Assembly: GCA_014155875.1 (NCBI GenBank)
Contig: JACEFZ010014460.1
Span: forward strand, 31,001-95,000
Source of the DNA: Cepaea nemoralis
Lineage: Eukaryota > Mollusca > Gastropoda > Stylommatophora > Helicidae
DNA length: 64,000 bases
Reading direction: 5' to 3'
The notes under the pieces are model-generated. The model saw nothing but the letters and a program-made list of their open reading frames with translations. It was not told the origin of the DNA and did not search any database. Of this stretch, positions 21,306 to 32,870 are shown in pieces. Both the position numbers and the translations under genes were made by a program. Each line of letters starts with the position of its first letter. Positions within the stretch are counted from its first letter, which is position 1.

Positions 21306-22025
21306 CATTGTTTTGTTGGTTTTACTCAAATATCCAAGCCCAGTCTGGTTTTACACACCGTTCTGGAATTATGGATCTGGCTAGTGTTTGTTATCGCATG
21401 TGGATTGTATTGGTTGCCGAGCTAATCCACGTGTAATTGCCGACTCGTGTTGTGAAATCTGACCTTCTTCCCGTGCACACTACAACAACAAAGTACATAG
21501 CAGACAATAGAGAAATGAACTCACGAGAAACATATTACCTGTTCACCGGAGACGTGTTAATTCGATGGTTAGCATACTCACAACTCGTCTTCGGTTTCCT
21601 AAACGTCTTAACTAAACAAATCTGTCTTTGTAATATTATAATCTTGTTTGGAACTTTCATAATTATCACCTGAAAAAATGTTGAACCGTAAAATTTAACA
21701 GGCAAAGAGTAGCTTGCTTGGAGAAAGCTGGCCATGTCTGTACCCATAATTATATTTATTGCTTGTAGTGGGTTATACTAATAATGGCCGCAGATGCCAG
21801 GGGCACTACGGAGTATGCATCCTTCAGTTTTATTCATAGGGCGCAAACTAAGTTGATAGCTAACTGCACTGGTATTGTTGTGAGCACGGTCGGACCCGAG
21901 TTCGCCGCCTGGGCTCGTTTCTTGCCAAAGTGAGGGAAAGACTGACCAACTGTTCCACATAGCTCTCAGAACTACAACATGTGATAGCGCTAAGACGTCA
22001 CTGATCCACTGCAGGAAACTGCGTC
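21306..22025. other. No recognisable feature
   Basis: Short overlapping open frames on both strands at 21437-21960, none resembling a known protein. Confidence 0.45.
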
Positions 22026-22030
22026 GGGGC

Positions 22031-22040
22031 TAGTAGTAGC

Positions 22041-22126
<86 letters not shown>

Positions 22127-22177
22127 CAGTAGTGGTAGTAGTAGTGGTAGTAGTAGTAGTAGTAAGTAGTAGTAGTA

Positions 22178-22264
<87 letters not shown>

Positions 22265-22400
22265 ATAGTATTGTTGCTGTTGTTGTTGTTATTGTTGTTG
22301 TTGTTTTTGTTGTTGTTGTAGCACGAGCAGCTGCAGCAGTAGTAAAAGTAATAAAAGTAATAGCAGAAACAAAAGTAACAGTAATTGTAGTGGTGATGGT
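22031..22400. repeat. (AGT)n microsatellite with TTG-rich flank
   Basis: About 230 bases of AGT trinucleotides, then GTT-rich and AGTAA-rich degenerate repeats. Poly-Ser, poly-Val and poly-Leu frames here are artefacts. Confidence 0.95.
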
Positions 22401-22425
22401 TTGATATGTTTGTGGAAACAAAGAA

Positions 22426-23010
22426 GAAGAGGAGGCGACGGACAGTGATGACGAGTAAGAAGAAGAAGAAGAGGCGACGGACAGTGATGACGAGTAAGAA
22501 GAAGAAGAGGAGGCGACGGACAATGATGACGAGTAAGAAGAAGAGGGGGCGACGGATAATGATGACGAGTAAGAAGAAGAAGAGGAGGCGACGGACAATG
22601 GTGACGAGTAAGAAGAAGATGAGGAGGTGACGGACAATGATGACGAGTAAGAAGAAGAAGAGGAGGTGACGGACAATGATGACGAGTAAGAAGAAGAAGA
22701 GGAGGTGACGGACAATAATGACGAGTAAGAAGAAGAAGAGGAGGTGACGGACAATAATGACGAGTAAGAAGAAGAAGAGGAGGTGACGGACAATGATGAC
22801 GAGTAAGAAGAAGAAGAGGAGGCGACGGACAATGATGACGAGTAAGAAGAAGAAGAGGAGGTGACGGACAATGATGACGAGTAAGAAGAAGAAGATGAGG
22901 CGACGGACAATGATGACGAGTAAGAAGAAGAAGAGGAGGCGACGGACAATGATGACGAGTAAGAAGAAGAAGAGGAGGTGACGGACAATGATGACGAGTA
23001 AGAAGAAGAA
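22426..23010. repeat. 39-bp minisatellite, about 15 units
   Basis: The unit contains GATGACGAGTAAGAAGAAG followed by AGGAGGCGACGGACAA (CGACGG or TGACGG variants). Since 39 is divisible by 3, long Ser-rich frames arise on the minus strand; they continue into the AGT microsatellite and I treat them as artefacts. Confidence 0.95.
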
Positions 23011-23635
23011 TACGAAGAGCAGGAAACCAACGTGACTGTGATATGAACAGAAAAATAAAATCAACGTTACTAGCGCCTTTCCTCCATCCCTTATTCAGCC
23101 CGGAACAAATACTGGTTTGAACATCCTAGCACAATGCCTCCGCGCAGTAATACAACCACATTACTTGGAACCGATCACAGAAAAAAAATAGTTCCTCTAC
23201 CCCTGAAGAAGGAACATTCTATCGTATTCTTCTCACCCTCAAACGTTCTTTTTTATTTCCTTTTGGCATAATTCATCACGGGGTAGAGAAAACATCCCCT
23301 CCAGCGTGACGCAGCTGCCACCGATTGCCGGCAAAGACTTCCCATCTACATGTATAATCAACATTTGGTACAAAATCTGCTTCCTTAAAACCGAATACAC
23401 GATGCCGGCACCGAATGGAGATGGTATCACTTTGGCTGGGAATTATCGCCCCACATCCATTCTGTTTGTCTAGTGCAAACTTCCTGGCCATTGTATAATT
23501 AATCATTTTCTCAGTGTTTGAATAGTGCTAGTCTATGACTAACAAATCAGATTGGTCGCGGGCTCATCTTTCCTGACTTTACTGCTCCGCTGGGACGGTT
23601 GCTTCTCCGTGAACGGTTTATTGAAGCCTTTCAGC
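23011..23635. other. No supportable gene
   Basis: Two overlapping minus-strand frames at 23239-23506 are moderately complex (GCGAIIPSQSDTISIRC) but match nothing I know and have no clear splice context. Confidence 0.35.
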
Positions 23636-23637
23636 GT

Positions 23638-23646
23638 TCTCTCTCT

Positions 23647-23694
<48 letters not shown>

Positions 23695-23914
23695 TCTCCT
23701 CTCTCTCTCTCTCTCCGTCTTTCTTTTTCTCTGTCTTTCTCTCTCTCTCTTTGTCTCGCTCTCTCACTCTTCTTTCTCTTTGTCTCTTACAGACTCCAAA
23801 CTCTCTCTCTCTCTCTTCGTCTTTCTTTTTTCTCTCTGCTTTACTCTCTCTCTCTCTTTGTCTCTCTCTCTCTTTGTCTCTCTCTCACTCTTCTTTCTCT
23901 TTGTCTCTTACAGA

Positions 23915-23981
<67 letters not shown>

Positions 23982-24035
23982 AGCACTCTTCTTTCGCTTT
24001 GCCTCTTACAAGCATCTTTTATATGCCTCTCTCCC

Positions 24036-24083
<48 letters not shown>

Positions 24084-24381
24084 ATCGCTTTTTTCTCTTT
24101 TCTCCCTCTTTCAGCCACATGTTTCCCTCTTGTTCTTTTTCTGGGTCTCCATCTCTATTTCTATGTGTTTCTGTATATTCCACTAATCTTTTTACTTTAT
24201 TCCTCTTCCTTCCTTTAACTGCCTGTCCGTGTGTCTGTTTCGTTCTCTCCCTTTCTATCTTCCTGCTTTTACTTGTTTCGTACTTTCTTTCTTTTTTTTT
24301 TCTTGCTGCTTTCTTTCTTCACTTCCTCTTCTTCTTTCGTTTGCTTGAAATTAGTATATATCTGTTTCCCTTAACAACCAA

Positions 24382-24457
<76 letters not shown>

Positions 24458-24624
24458 CCTCTCTCTCTCTCTATCTTTCTCTCTTTCTTCTCTGTCTCAC
24501 TCTTTTCTCTTTTTACCCTTGCTTCTTCCTCTTTCTTCCTGTAATTGCCTCTTCCATGTGGCTTTCCATATTTCTTCTTCTATCTCCCTCCCTCCCCCCC
24601 TCTCTCTCTCTCTCTCTCTCTCAA
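23638..24624. repeat. (CT)n-dominated microsatellite block
   Basis: About 1 kb of CT dinucleotides. A phrase containing CACTCTTCTTTCTCTTTGTC and TCTTACAGACTCC recurs at about 23767, 23888 and, diverged, 23985, so the block also grew by larger duplications. Confidence 0.9.
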
Positions 24625-24834
24625 AAGCGTTCTCGTGTATGTAAGTAAAGACCCCTTTATATTGGATGCTTAAGTGTTGTTTGTCCATCAAGAATGATGT
24701 ATTTAAGTATTTAAATATTTGGTAAGGTATTTAAGTAACTTGTAATAAAAGGTCGTTTTACCAGGCTTGAGGCGTAACGGGTATACGATGCCGGAACGAA
24801 ATTTGTATAGGCTATTTTGGTATTCTAAGCATAA

Positions 24835-25025
24835 TATGATAAATATTACGTTGGCCTCCTTTGCGTAACAGGGCAATTCTTGGCACTCCTTTTATGCTCT
24901 GTCAACCCGGGATCCCTGGTTAATTAAATCATGGACCTCAATAAAGATCCAAACACATGACCGTCGGGCCGACAGGCAAGCATGTTAATCCATGTGCTAC
25001 CGAATCTCCCGTGTTGGGTATATGG
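24835..25025 (-). mobile_element. SINE-D copy, diverged
   Basis: Ends with AACACATGACCGTCGGGCCG and GGCAAGCATGTTAATCCATG, the tRNA-like head of SINE-D reversed. Confidence 0.6.
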
Positions 25026-25114
25026 AAAGTTCTACACACACACAAAATAAGGACAAGGAAACGGCCCCCGTCGCACAATTGGGTATATGTTGCTAGTCCC
25101 TTATTTATTTATTT

Positions 25115-25212
25115 TTTTAACCAATCGGCACTCATTCTGGGATGTGGTTAGTATCACGCCGACCGCCTTGTAATTCCCGTGTAATCTTCTAATACCAATT
25201 TCTAGGCTGAGA
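25115..25212 (-). mobile_element. SINE-D 3' fragment
   Basis: ACCAATCGGCACTCATTCTG and GTATCACGCCGACCGCC match the 3' part of SINE-D; the head is absent. Confidence 0.6.
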
Positions 25213-25220
25213 AGACAATA

Positions 25221-25370
25221 CAGGGTGTATTTATAATGCAGTGTTTGAAAATATTGTCGGTCCTAGATTTGTATTTACCTATTATGTTGCATGAATTTTA
25301 CAGAGGGTGAATACAAAACTTGGACCGGCAATATTTTCAAACACTGCACAGTCATTGAAAATACACCTTA
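25221..25370. mobile_element. Tc1/mariner-type MITE, copy 1
   Basis: Long imperfect inverted repeats (about 60 bases) begin CAGGGTGTATTTATAATG after a TA. The right arm is the inverse and ends near ATACACCTTA-TA. A second copy lies at 38419-38564. Confidence 0.75.
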
Positions 25371-25487
25371 TACCATGAGAAACGCAATGCTAGAGGGCAA
25401 GGTCTAACGATAAGCATGAAAGCGGGACACGCAGGTTTAAATAGGAAGATCAAAGCAGTAGATGGACGTAAAACTGAATTTATTGAA

Positions 25488-26200
25488 CCGTTGTGCCAGA
25501 GTTAGACTGTATCATTGTGCCAGAGTTAGACTGTACCATTGTGCCAGAGTTAGACTGTATCATTGTGCCAGAGTTAGACTGTATCATTGTGCCAGAGTTA
25601 GACTGTATCATTGTGCCAGAGTTAGACTGTATCATTGTGCCAGAGTTAGACTGTACCATTGTGCCAAAGTTAGACTGTACCATTGTGCCAGAGTTAGACT
25701 GTATCATTGTGCCAGAGTTAGACTGTATCATTGTGCCAGAGTTAGACTGTATCATTGTGCCAGAGTTAGACTGTATCATTGTGCCAGAGTTAGACTGTAC
25801 CATTGTGCCAGAGTTAGACTGTACCATTGTGCCAGAGTTAGACTGTATCATTGTGCCAGAGTTAGACTGTACCATTGTGCCAGAGTTAGACTGATCCACC
25901 ATGAGAGAGCTAAACTGCACCATCTTGCTAGAATTAGACTGTTGACTTTACCATCGTGCCAGAGTTAGACTGTATCATTGTGCCAAAGTTAGACTGTATC
26001 ATTGTGCCAGAGTTAGACTGTACCATTGTGCCAAAGTTAGACTGTACCATTGTGCCAAAGTTAGACTGTACCATTGTGCCAAAGTTAGACTGTACCATTG
26101 TGCCAGAGTTAGACTGTACCATTGTGCCAGAGTTAGACTGATCCACCATGAGAGAGCTAAACTGCACCATCTTGCTAGAATTAGACTGTTGACTTTACCA
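25488..26200. repeat. 24-bp minisatellite, about 27 units, with a duplicated block
   Basis: The unit contains GCCAGAGTTAGACTGTA and TCATTGT or CCATTGT. A distinctive variant block, GATCCACCATGAGAGAGC through GTTGACTTTACCATCG, occurs at about 25892 and again at about 26138, about 246 bases apart, so a large unit duplicated. Because 24 is a multiple of 3, several frames on both strands stay open (ARVRLYHC, PELDCIIV); these are artefacts. Confidence 0.95.
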
Positions 26201-26640
26201 TCGTGCCAGAGTTAGGCTGTACCATCGTTTTAGAGTTATAATGTACCATTGTGTCACAGTAAGAGTGCACTATTGTGCCAGAGTTAGACTGTACACTAGT
26301 ATCAAGATTAGAACTGTACCATCGTAGCAGAGTTAGAACTGTAGCTTCGCGACAGAAGTGTACCATCTTGTCGGGGTTAGACTACCATTGTGCCAGAGTT
26401 AGAATGCACAATTGTATCAAGGTTAGAACTGTGCCATTGCATCAAAGTTAGAACTATATCATCGTATAAGAGATACTTGTTACCAATGTGTCAGAGTAGA
26501 TCTGTACCATTGTATCAGTCAGAACTGTGCCATTGTAGCAGAGTTATGTTGTACCATTATGTCAGAACTGTACTATCGTGTCAAAGCTAGAATTCTACCA
26601 TCGAACAGATTTAGAATTGTGCCACCATGCCAGAAACAGA
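26201..26640. repeat. Decaying flank of the 24-bp minisatellite
   Basis: AGAGTTAGAACTGTACCATCG-like units with growing sequence and length divergence away from the clean array (unit wording spans about 21 bases at 26329-26349). Confidence 0.8.
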
Positions 26641-26960
26641 AAATATCCGGATTCCTTTGCAGATGACCGTCGAATTGAAGGCAATAACTAATCTTATCTA
26701 ATCCACACCTACATTATGTGTTGTGATTATAACTGTACAATGTCACATAATCTTACATAAATGTACATACTAGAGTGCAAGATGAAGCAGTATTGAATGT
26801 TGTTTTCGCCTCTATTCGCCGGTCGATTTCATCGTAGAATCGAAATAACAGAGAACTCTAACGCTTGTGTAATCGAATGCCCAGCGTGAGTATCGATCAT
26901 CCTATTGACTTTTGATGGCTTTACTTACGTTTCCAAGTTAATAAGACACGAGGTTGCATA
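26641..26960. other. No recognisable feature
   Basis: Mixed sequence without open frames or repeats that I can name. Confidence 0.45.
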
Positions 26961-26969
26961 CTGTCTGCG

Positions 26970-27108
26970 GTATGTGTTGGGGATATGTCGCAGTAGTTCT
27001 CTAACTGGTGTAGCGCCAGGGAGTTGCTGGTGAGCTGTATGTGTTGGGGATATGTTGCAGTAGTTCTCTAACTGGTGTAGAGCCGCAGAGAGTTGCTGGT
27101 GACGCTAT
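26970..27108. repeat. Tandem duplication, unit about 68 bp
   Basis: GTATGTGTTGGGGATATGT and AGTAGTTCTCTAACTGG occur twice, with the second unit slightly diverged. Confidence 0.85.
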
Positions 27109-28204
27109 ATGAAGGTTAGCTGTAGACCGAGCACACAACGAATTGTGTGGTGAAATCTTAGCCATACTCATTTCTTAACTGGCTGCTCTACTAAGGCAAG
27201 AAAAAGAACATCATGATGAGGAGGAGAAGAAGAAGAAGATGAGGAGGTGGAGTAAGGGGAACAGGAGGATATTGATAATAAATAGCGATCAATCAGATAC
27301 GTGCTTCTCTAGCAGGGGAAGAATACAATGTGAACTTATGAGGAATGCCCGAAAATAAGTGTTAAATTTTTTCTTAGTCTGTTTGTTTTTTTCTTTCTTC
27401 CTTTTCATCTGCCCTTACCTACCATCCTCTGTCCCTTATTTTTAATAAGATATATCATGTTTATCAGTGCAAGGTTAGTATTGGGTTATATGGTATCTAT
27501 TATTATTATTTCAGATCATCAGTTAGTTATAATGTGATTGTTTTTGCAGCCGCTATGATATTGATATCATGCCAACATTTCCTTCGTAAAGTGAGTAGTT
27601 TTATAGTGGTTGTGTGGCAGATATCTTATAAATAAAAAAGGATGTATGTATGTGTGTGTGTGTCCTTTATGCGTTCGCGAACGGTCCATCCGACTGAGAT
27701 GAAATTTTCTACACGTCTTCCTCTCATTCCCGCGCTGCCAACTGTCATATTGTTTTAGTGTTAAATCGGCTACTTACTTAATATTATTTAATTTTTCATT
27801 TTTCATTATAATTTCTATATAGCGAGGGGACTTAACTCTAGAAAAGTTATTTCAAGGGGCATAACTTTTAATAACTTTTCTGTATACCTTATAGTCATAT
27901 TGTTGCATCGTTTTCAAAGATATGTAAACTCTTTGTCTATAGTTATTTACAGGCATATGAGTTATAATAAATAATGATATAATCTTTAAGGCATTTTCAA
28001 AGTTTTCATAAAAATAATTCATAATGCATAACATTGTAACTCATCTTTTTATGCTTAAAGAAGTTATCTACAGTCATGGCGGTTATTAATAATAGTTACC
28101 TTATCTCTATCAAGTTCGAAGATTTTATATTTCTTTACACTGTCGCCAACTCTAAGAAGACATGGAACAACTTCAGCCACTATTAAATATACAGGCATAT
28201 GCGT

Positions 28205-29780
28205 TATAATCCTACTCCTCCTCCTCCTATCCTCTTCCTCTTTCCCTCCCCTCCTCCCTCTCCCTCCTCTTCCTCCTCCATCCTCCTCCTCCCTCTTCCT
28301 CCTCCTCCCTCCTCCTCCCTCTACCTCCTCCTTCCTCCTCCTCCCTCCTCCTCCCTCTTCCTCCTCCCCCTACCTCCTCCCTCCTCCTAATCACTCCTCT
28401 TCCTTCCTCCTTCCTCCTCCCTCCTCCTTCTCCCCCCTCATCCCTCTTCCTCCCTCCTCCTCCCTCTCTCCTCCTCCCTCTTCCCCCCTCCCCCTACCTC
28501 CTCCCTCCTCCTAATCACTCCTCTTCCTTCCTCCTTCCTCCTCCCTCCTCCTCCCCCCTCATCCCTCTTCCTCCCTCCTCCTTCTCCTCCCTCTTCCTCC
28601 CTCCTCCTCCCTCCTTCCCCTCCCTTCTTCCTCTCCTCCTCCCTCCTCCTCCCTCTCCTCCTTCCTCCTCCCTTCTCCTCCTCCCTCCTCCTCTCTCCTC
28701 CTCTCTCCTCCCTTTTCCTCCCTCCTCCTCCCTCTACCTCCTCCCTCTTCCTCATCATTCACCCTCCCCCTCCTCCTTCCTCCTTCTTCTCCCTCCTCCT
28801 TCTACCTCTCCTCCCTCCTCCTTCTCCCTCCACCTCCTCCTCCCTCCTCCTCCTCTCTCCTCCTCCTCCCTCCTCCTCCCTCCTCCTCCTCCCTCCTCCT
28901 CCCTCTTCCTCCTCCCTCCTCCTCCTCCCCCTCCTCCTCCTTTCTCATCCTCCCTCCTTCTCCCTCCCTCCTCCTTCTCCCTCCTCCTCCCTCTTCCTCC
29001 TTCCTCCTCCTCCCCCCTCCTCCTCTTCCTCCTCCTTCCTCCTTCTCCTCCTCCTTCTCCCTCCTCCACCTTCCTCCTCCTCCCTCCTCCTCTCTCCTCC
29101 TCCTCCTTCCTCCTCCTCCCTCCTCCTCCCTATCCCTCCTCCTCCTCCTCCCACTCCTCTTCCTGCGTTCTCCACCTCCCTCCTTCTCCCTCCTTCTCCC
29201 TCCTCCTCCTCCTTCTCCCTCCTCCTCCCTCTTCCTCCTCCCTCTTCTTCCTCCCTCCTCCTCCCCCTCCTCTCTCTTCCTCCTCCTTCCTCCTCCTCCT
29301 TTTCCATCCTCCTCCCTCCTCCTCCTCCCTCCTCCTCCTCCCTCCTCCTCCTGTCTCCTCCCTCCTTCTCCCTCCTCCTCCCTCCTCCTCCCTCCTCCTC
29401 CCTCCTCCTCCCTCTCCCTCCTCTCTACTCCTCCTCCCCCTCCTCCTACTGCGTTTTCCTCCTCCCTCCTTCTCCCTCCTTCTCCTTCTCCCTCCTCCTC
29501 CCTCCTCCTCCTCACCCTCCTCCTCTCTCCTCCTCCTCCCTCATCCTCCCCCTCCTCCTCTCTCCTTCTCCTCCCTCCTCCTCCCTCCTCCTCCTTCTCC
29601 TCTTTCCCCTCCTCCTAATCCCTCCTCCTCCCTCCTATTCCTCCCTACTCCTCCTCCTCCCTTCTCCTCCTCTCTCCGCCTATCTCTTCCTCCCTCCTCC
29701 TCCTCCCTCCTCCACCCTCTTCCTCCTCCCTCCTCCTACTCCTCCTTTTTCTTCTTCTGCTGCTGCTGCTGCCGCCGCCG
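28205..29780. repeat. Polypyrimidine tract, about 1.6 kb (CCT/CTC-rich)
   Basis: Almost unbroken C and T with CTCCTCCTCCCTCC motifs, closing with CTG and CCG triplets at about 29757-29783. A larger unit around CTACCTCCTCCCTCCTCCTA recurs at about 28370 and 28493. The purine strand gives long Glu/Arg/Gly frames, which are artefacts. Such tracts can form triplex DNA. Confidence 0.95.
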
Positions 29781-29903
29781 CTCCATTTACCCAAGTTAAT
29801 TGTTGGGGGAAGATGTAAAGATCTTTCAAGTGCTCTTTCTAATGCTTTTTGTAAGTTGGTCTTCGTTTATCTAAGGTTGTTCTAACTGCAACCAATAAAT
29901 GAT

Positions 29904-29905
<2 letters not shown>

Positions 29906-29955
<50 letters not shown>

Positions 29956-29963
29956 GAGGGAGG

Positions 29964-30007
<44 letters not shown>

Positions 30008-30017
30008 GGCAGGCAGA
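29906..30017. repeat. (GACA)n microsatellite inside the Helitron 3' end
   Basis: Two GACA blocks with a GAGAGGGAGGGA interruption near 29952, ending about 45 bases before the CTAG terminus. Confidence 0.95.
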
Positions 30018-30084
30018 TAGATCCCCACCAGAGTCTGGGCGAAGCCGGGCCGGGTCAGCTAGTATCCTATAAAGGATATGCAAA

Positions 30085-30505
30085 AAAAAGAGGTTCTAAA
30101 TCGGTGGGGAATTCTCCCCCCCCCCCCCCCTTCCCACCCCCACAAGGGGAATTTTAGGGTTTCCAGAGGTACGGAGGGGGGAATTAAGATTATTTCAAGA
30201 TCGTGTTAATACTAGAACCGATTACTTGATATTGTTTTTCTATCCATATTTTACGGTTCTGTACTTCTTGCCCTTCTGAAATTAATTTTATAACGTAAGT
30301 AGACCCGCAAATCACGTGTTATGTAGATGTTTAGACTTGTTCTAGTATGTTTAATTAAATTTAGCTTCCATTTTTATGTATACTGTGTAAGGGCGGAGAG
30401 AATTTATAGGGAGGAAATACGAAAAGGGAGGGGGGGGGGGGGGGGTTTGACATTCTGAACATATAGTGAAGGGGTGCATTGGCCAAAAAAGGCTGAGAAC
30501 CACTG
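30085..30505. mobile_element. Non-autonomous hAT MITE, second copy
   Basis: Inverse orientation relative to 1355-1794. It ends GGCTGAGAACCACTG and has an eroded left end (GAGGTTCTAAATCGG). It carries the same C-run and G-run near the ends and matching internal sequence (GTTAATACTAGAACCGATTA). No clean TSD seen. Confidence 0.75.
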
Positions 30506-30849
30506 TCCTAAGGAACAGACCAGGTTCCTATTTTAACCTAGCCCATGTATGGCTCCTGGAATACTGCTTGTGTGCGACGGTGGTCACACCACGGGCAACA
30601 GTCTTGGTTGACTACATGAATGAAGTAGGGGTTATATCCTATTTAACGGGAAATGTCCATTCCTATTACACAGATTGGGACAGTGAACAAGGTGGATGAA
30701 TCTGTCTAGATCAACAGCTGCGAAAGCGAAACAGCAGAGTGTGTGGTGCACATAAGTGTGTTCAGAACACACTAGCTGGACACCGTGGAAGAGACAGGGA
30801 CGTCAGCGCGTAATACAATAAAGACAGCAATTGGAATGCAACGAAAGTA

Positions 30850-31175
30850 ATTAGATAGTCGAATAGAGGACCCTGAGATGTGGTCATATAGAAGAATATG
30901 TCGTAGTCTATGGAAACAAAAACCAAATACAGAGGTTCTAGTAAAACTGTAAATGAAAAGAGAGTTGATGAAAGAAATAAAAAAGACTCAAGTGAAATAT
31001 TTCAGGCACGTAAAAAGACATAACACTCTTATAAAACCATACGGAAGGGCATGGTTGAAGGCAAGCGAGCAAGAGGTAGACAGCAATACAAGTGAGAAAA
31101 AACATCAAAAGATGGACGAAAAGCAGTCTGACAGAATGTGCAATCAAAACGAGAGACTGACAGTGATTAATTGAT
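30850..31175 (+). pseudogene. RTE-like LINE C-terminal remnant
   Basis: Encodes KRELMKEIKKTQVKYFRHVK and RHNTLIK, the usual (K)xFGHVxRHNxL block near the C-terminus of RTE-like polyproteins, preceded by MWSYRRICRSLW (usual MW.yRRmlriPW). Frameshifted and truncated. Confidence 0.65.
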
Positions 31176-31742
31176 TTCATGCTCGATAGATCGTTATCTC
31201 TTAACCATATTATCATTGTATGTATATCCACACAAATGAATTGATTGTTTACACCCGTGTGATTCACGACAGGTGGCGTACTAGTCAAAGATTATTCTCG
31301 TTGCCAAAGTTTCAAAGTTCCTGCAGATGGCAGATCCTCTATAGGGGTCTAAAATCCCACCACACTGACATACGTCTCCTTACGTTGGTAACTGTTTTTG
31401 AACTTACCTTGAGGTGAGCAGTTGCACTTGTACGGACAGAACGAATCATTTAAACAGCTGGAATAAATCAGCCATACTATTTGGAAGAAACTTAATATAA
31501 GCGTCTGTTTACCTTCAAAAAGAAGTTGTTTTTCTTTTTTTTCTATTTACTTTGGCCATAAAAGCAAAATAAAAGTACACGTCATTGAACAAACTGGTGC
31601 ATTCTTGCCTTCTTGATCTGTGTAACTAAAAGTGCAATAGTTTTCAGAGTCAGTGTGGTCCAGCCACCGACGATCATGATTCTCGCGGCTGGCGGGATCA
31701 GTTCAAATATCAGTGATGCGCCTAATGGTAAAATATGTCCTT
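31176..31742. other. No recognisable feature
   Basis: Short opposing open frames only. A tRNA-like trace is possible at about 31670-31730 (GGCGGGATCAGTTCAAAT). Confidence 0.4.
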
Positions 31743-31905
31743 TGCCTTTGCAGGACGTTACAAACACCAATACCATATTAGCTGTTTGAGATTTACGTGG
31801 CAATTTTACGCTCTGTAGTTTGCCATTGCTTTATGAACTCAACATTTAAGTCCAACTGACTGACTTTTGGAAGGAACTCACTACCGCGGTCACCAGAGAA
31901 AGTGC
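31743..31905 (-). mobile_element. SINE with shared B/C body, diverged
   Basis: On plus, TTTGCAGGACGTTACAAACA and TCTGTAGTTTGCCATTGC are the reversed 3' part of the shared body. The head is not clear. Confidence 0.55.
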
Positions 31906-31999
31906 TTACACAGAGTATTCGAAGAAAAGAAGAGCAATGACAATTACTAGTCGACGTTTATATTAATTATTTGATTTAAATGTGCAACCTTTCGGTCCG

Positions 32000-32185
32000 A
32001 GTCATAGTCGGCTCTGTGGCGCAGCTCGTAACCCCATATACCAGCGTTCGAAACACAGAAATGGTATGGGTACCAGCCGTTCAGAAAGCAATGGCAAACT
32101 ACTGTACGTCAACATTCTCAGGAATCACGAACAGCCAAAAAATGCTGGGGTTGACTGTTATGTCCTATAAAGAAAATGCAACTAC
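32000..32185 (+). mobile_element. SINE-B copy, short
   Basis: The head GTCGGCTCTGTGGCGCAGC with B-box-like GCGTTCGAAACACAG is followed by the shared body GTTCAGAAAGCAATGGCAAA and the 3' end TGTCCTATAAAGAAAATGCA. Confidence 0.75.
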
Positions 32186-32279
32186 TAGCAGTTTTCAAGC
32201 AATTACAACCAGCTGCAATATCTACTATCAAAAGAGCAGAAATGTTACCCTTTTACCCGCCTTCAAACGTACCGGACAC

Positions 32280-32670
32280 GTGGTGCTTGACCAATATTTG
32301 TATAGACCAATCGGAACTATATGTGTGATGTGTTCGGTATTGTATAGACCAATCGGAACTATATGTGTGATGTGTTCAGTATTGTATAGACCAATGGCAA
32401 CTATATGTGTGATGTGTTCGGTATTGTATAAACCAATCGGAACTATATGTGTGATGTGTTCAGTATTGTATAGACCAATGGGAACTGTATGTGTGATGTG
32501 TTCGGTATTGCGTCGTCCGCTGTTACTTCGAAGACATTTCCTGGAACCCATTTTAGGCTGGATCGACCTGGGAACCCAGGCTAAGTTTCAAAAATTAGAA
32601 TCCATCCCGATGCGGATCGAAACCATGACCTTCCTTTCGACAAGATATCTGCGACAAGATGTCTAAGCTT
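32280..32670 (-). mobile_element. SINE-D copy with amplified 3' end
   Basis: The body (GGAACCCATTTTAGGCTGG and GATCGACCTGGGAACCCAG on plus) and head lie at 32510-32670. The 3' end is present five times in tandem (next entry). Confidence 0.75.
32297..32513. repeat. 42-bp tandem array, 5 units, derived from a SINE-D 3' end
   Basis: Each unit contains TGTATAGACCAATCGGAACT and ATGTGTGATGTGTTCGGTA. Outside the array the same words occur once at the 3' terminus of SINE-D copies (for example TAGACCACTCGGCACTC at 49789). Since 42 is a multiple of 3, a frame stays open with a 14-residue period; it is not a gene. Confidence 0.9.
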
Positions 32671-32699
32671 GCATAAATAAACACACATAGTATTGTTGG

Positions 32700-32870
32700 C
32701 GCTCACAGAAGGAGAAGAAAGAAGTAGATAGAGGACGCACTAGACAACAAAAAATTTGAAAGCTATAGTTACAGATCGGGATTTGAACCTGTCACCACCA
32801 AATGGCGATAGCGCCTCGCTGCAGGAACAAGTGTACTTCTACGCATAACCAACTAGACACTCCAAAAAAA
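32700..32870 (-). mobile_element. SINE-G copy
   Basis: CTCACAGAAGGAGAAGAAAG, CTATAGTTACAGATCGGGAT and GGAACAAGTGTACTTCTACG match the SINE that hosts the nested stack at 39.2-43.2 kb. The tRNA-like head lies on the right, on minus. Confidence 0.65.

Larger units (their letters stand above)
27624..30062 (+). mobile_element. Probable non-autonomous Helitron (2.4 kb)
   Basis: The 5' end is TCTTATAAATAAAAAAGG after a host A, followed by GTATGTGTGTGTGTGTCC and a CCATCCGACTGAGATGAAAT stretch that I know from Helitron 5' ends. The 3' end is a GC-rich block, GGGCGAAGCCGGGCCGGGTC, then CAGCTAG before a host T. This gives the A|TC...CTAG|T layout expected of Helitrons, with no target duplication. No Rep/helicase gene is present. 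Inside are about 1.6 kb of CCT-rich DNA and a (GACA)n tract directly before the 3' end. Confidence 0.7.

Noticed and set aside
21990..23064. Open frames of about 345 residues on the minus strand rich in Ser, Leu, Thr and Tyr
   Set aside because: They cover a 39-bp minisatellite and an AGT microsatellite in two frames at once; low complexity throughout.
25488..26200. Long 8-residue-period open frames (ARVRLYHC, PELDCIIV, QSNSGT) on both strands
   Set aside because: A 24-bp minisatellite without stops gives open frames automatically; no start context or conserved flanks.
28438..29515. Glu/Arg/Gly-rich open frames up to 237 residues
   Set aside because: Direct product of the polypyrimidine tract on the opposite strand.
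32228..32551. 107-residue frame with a 14-residue repeat (GLYNTEHITHIVPI)
   Set aside because: Reads the antisense of the 42-bp SINE-derived array.
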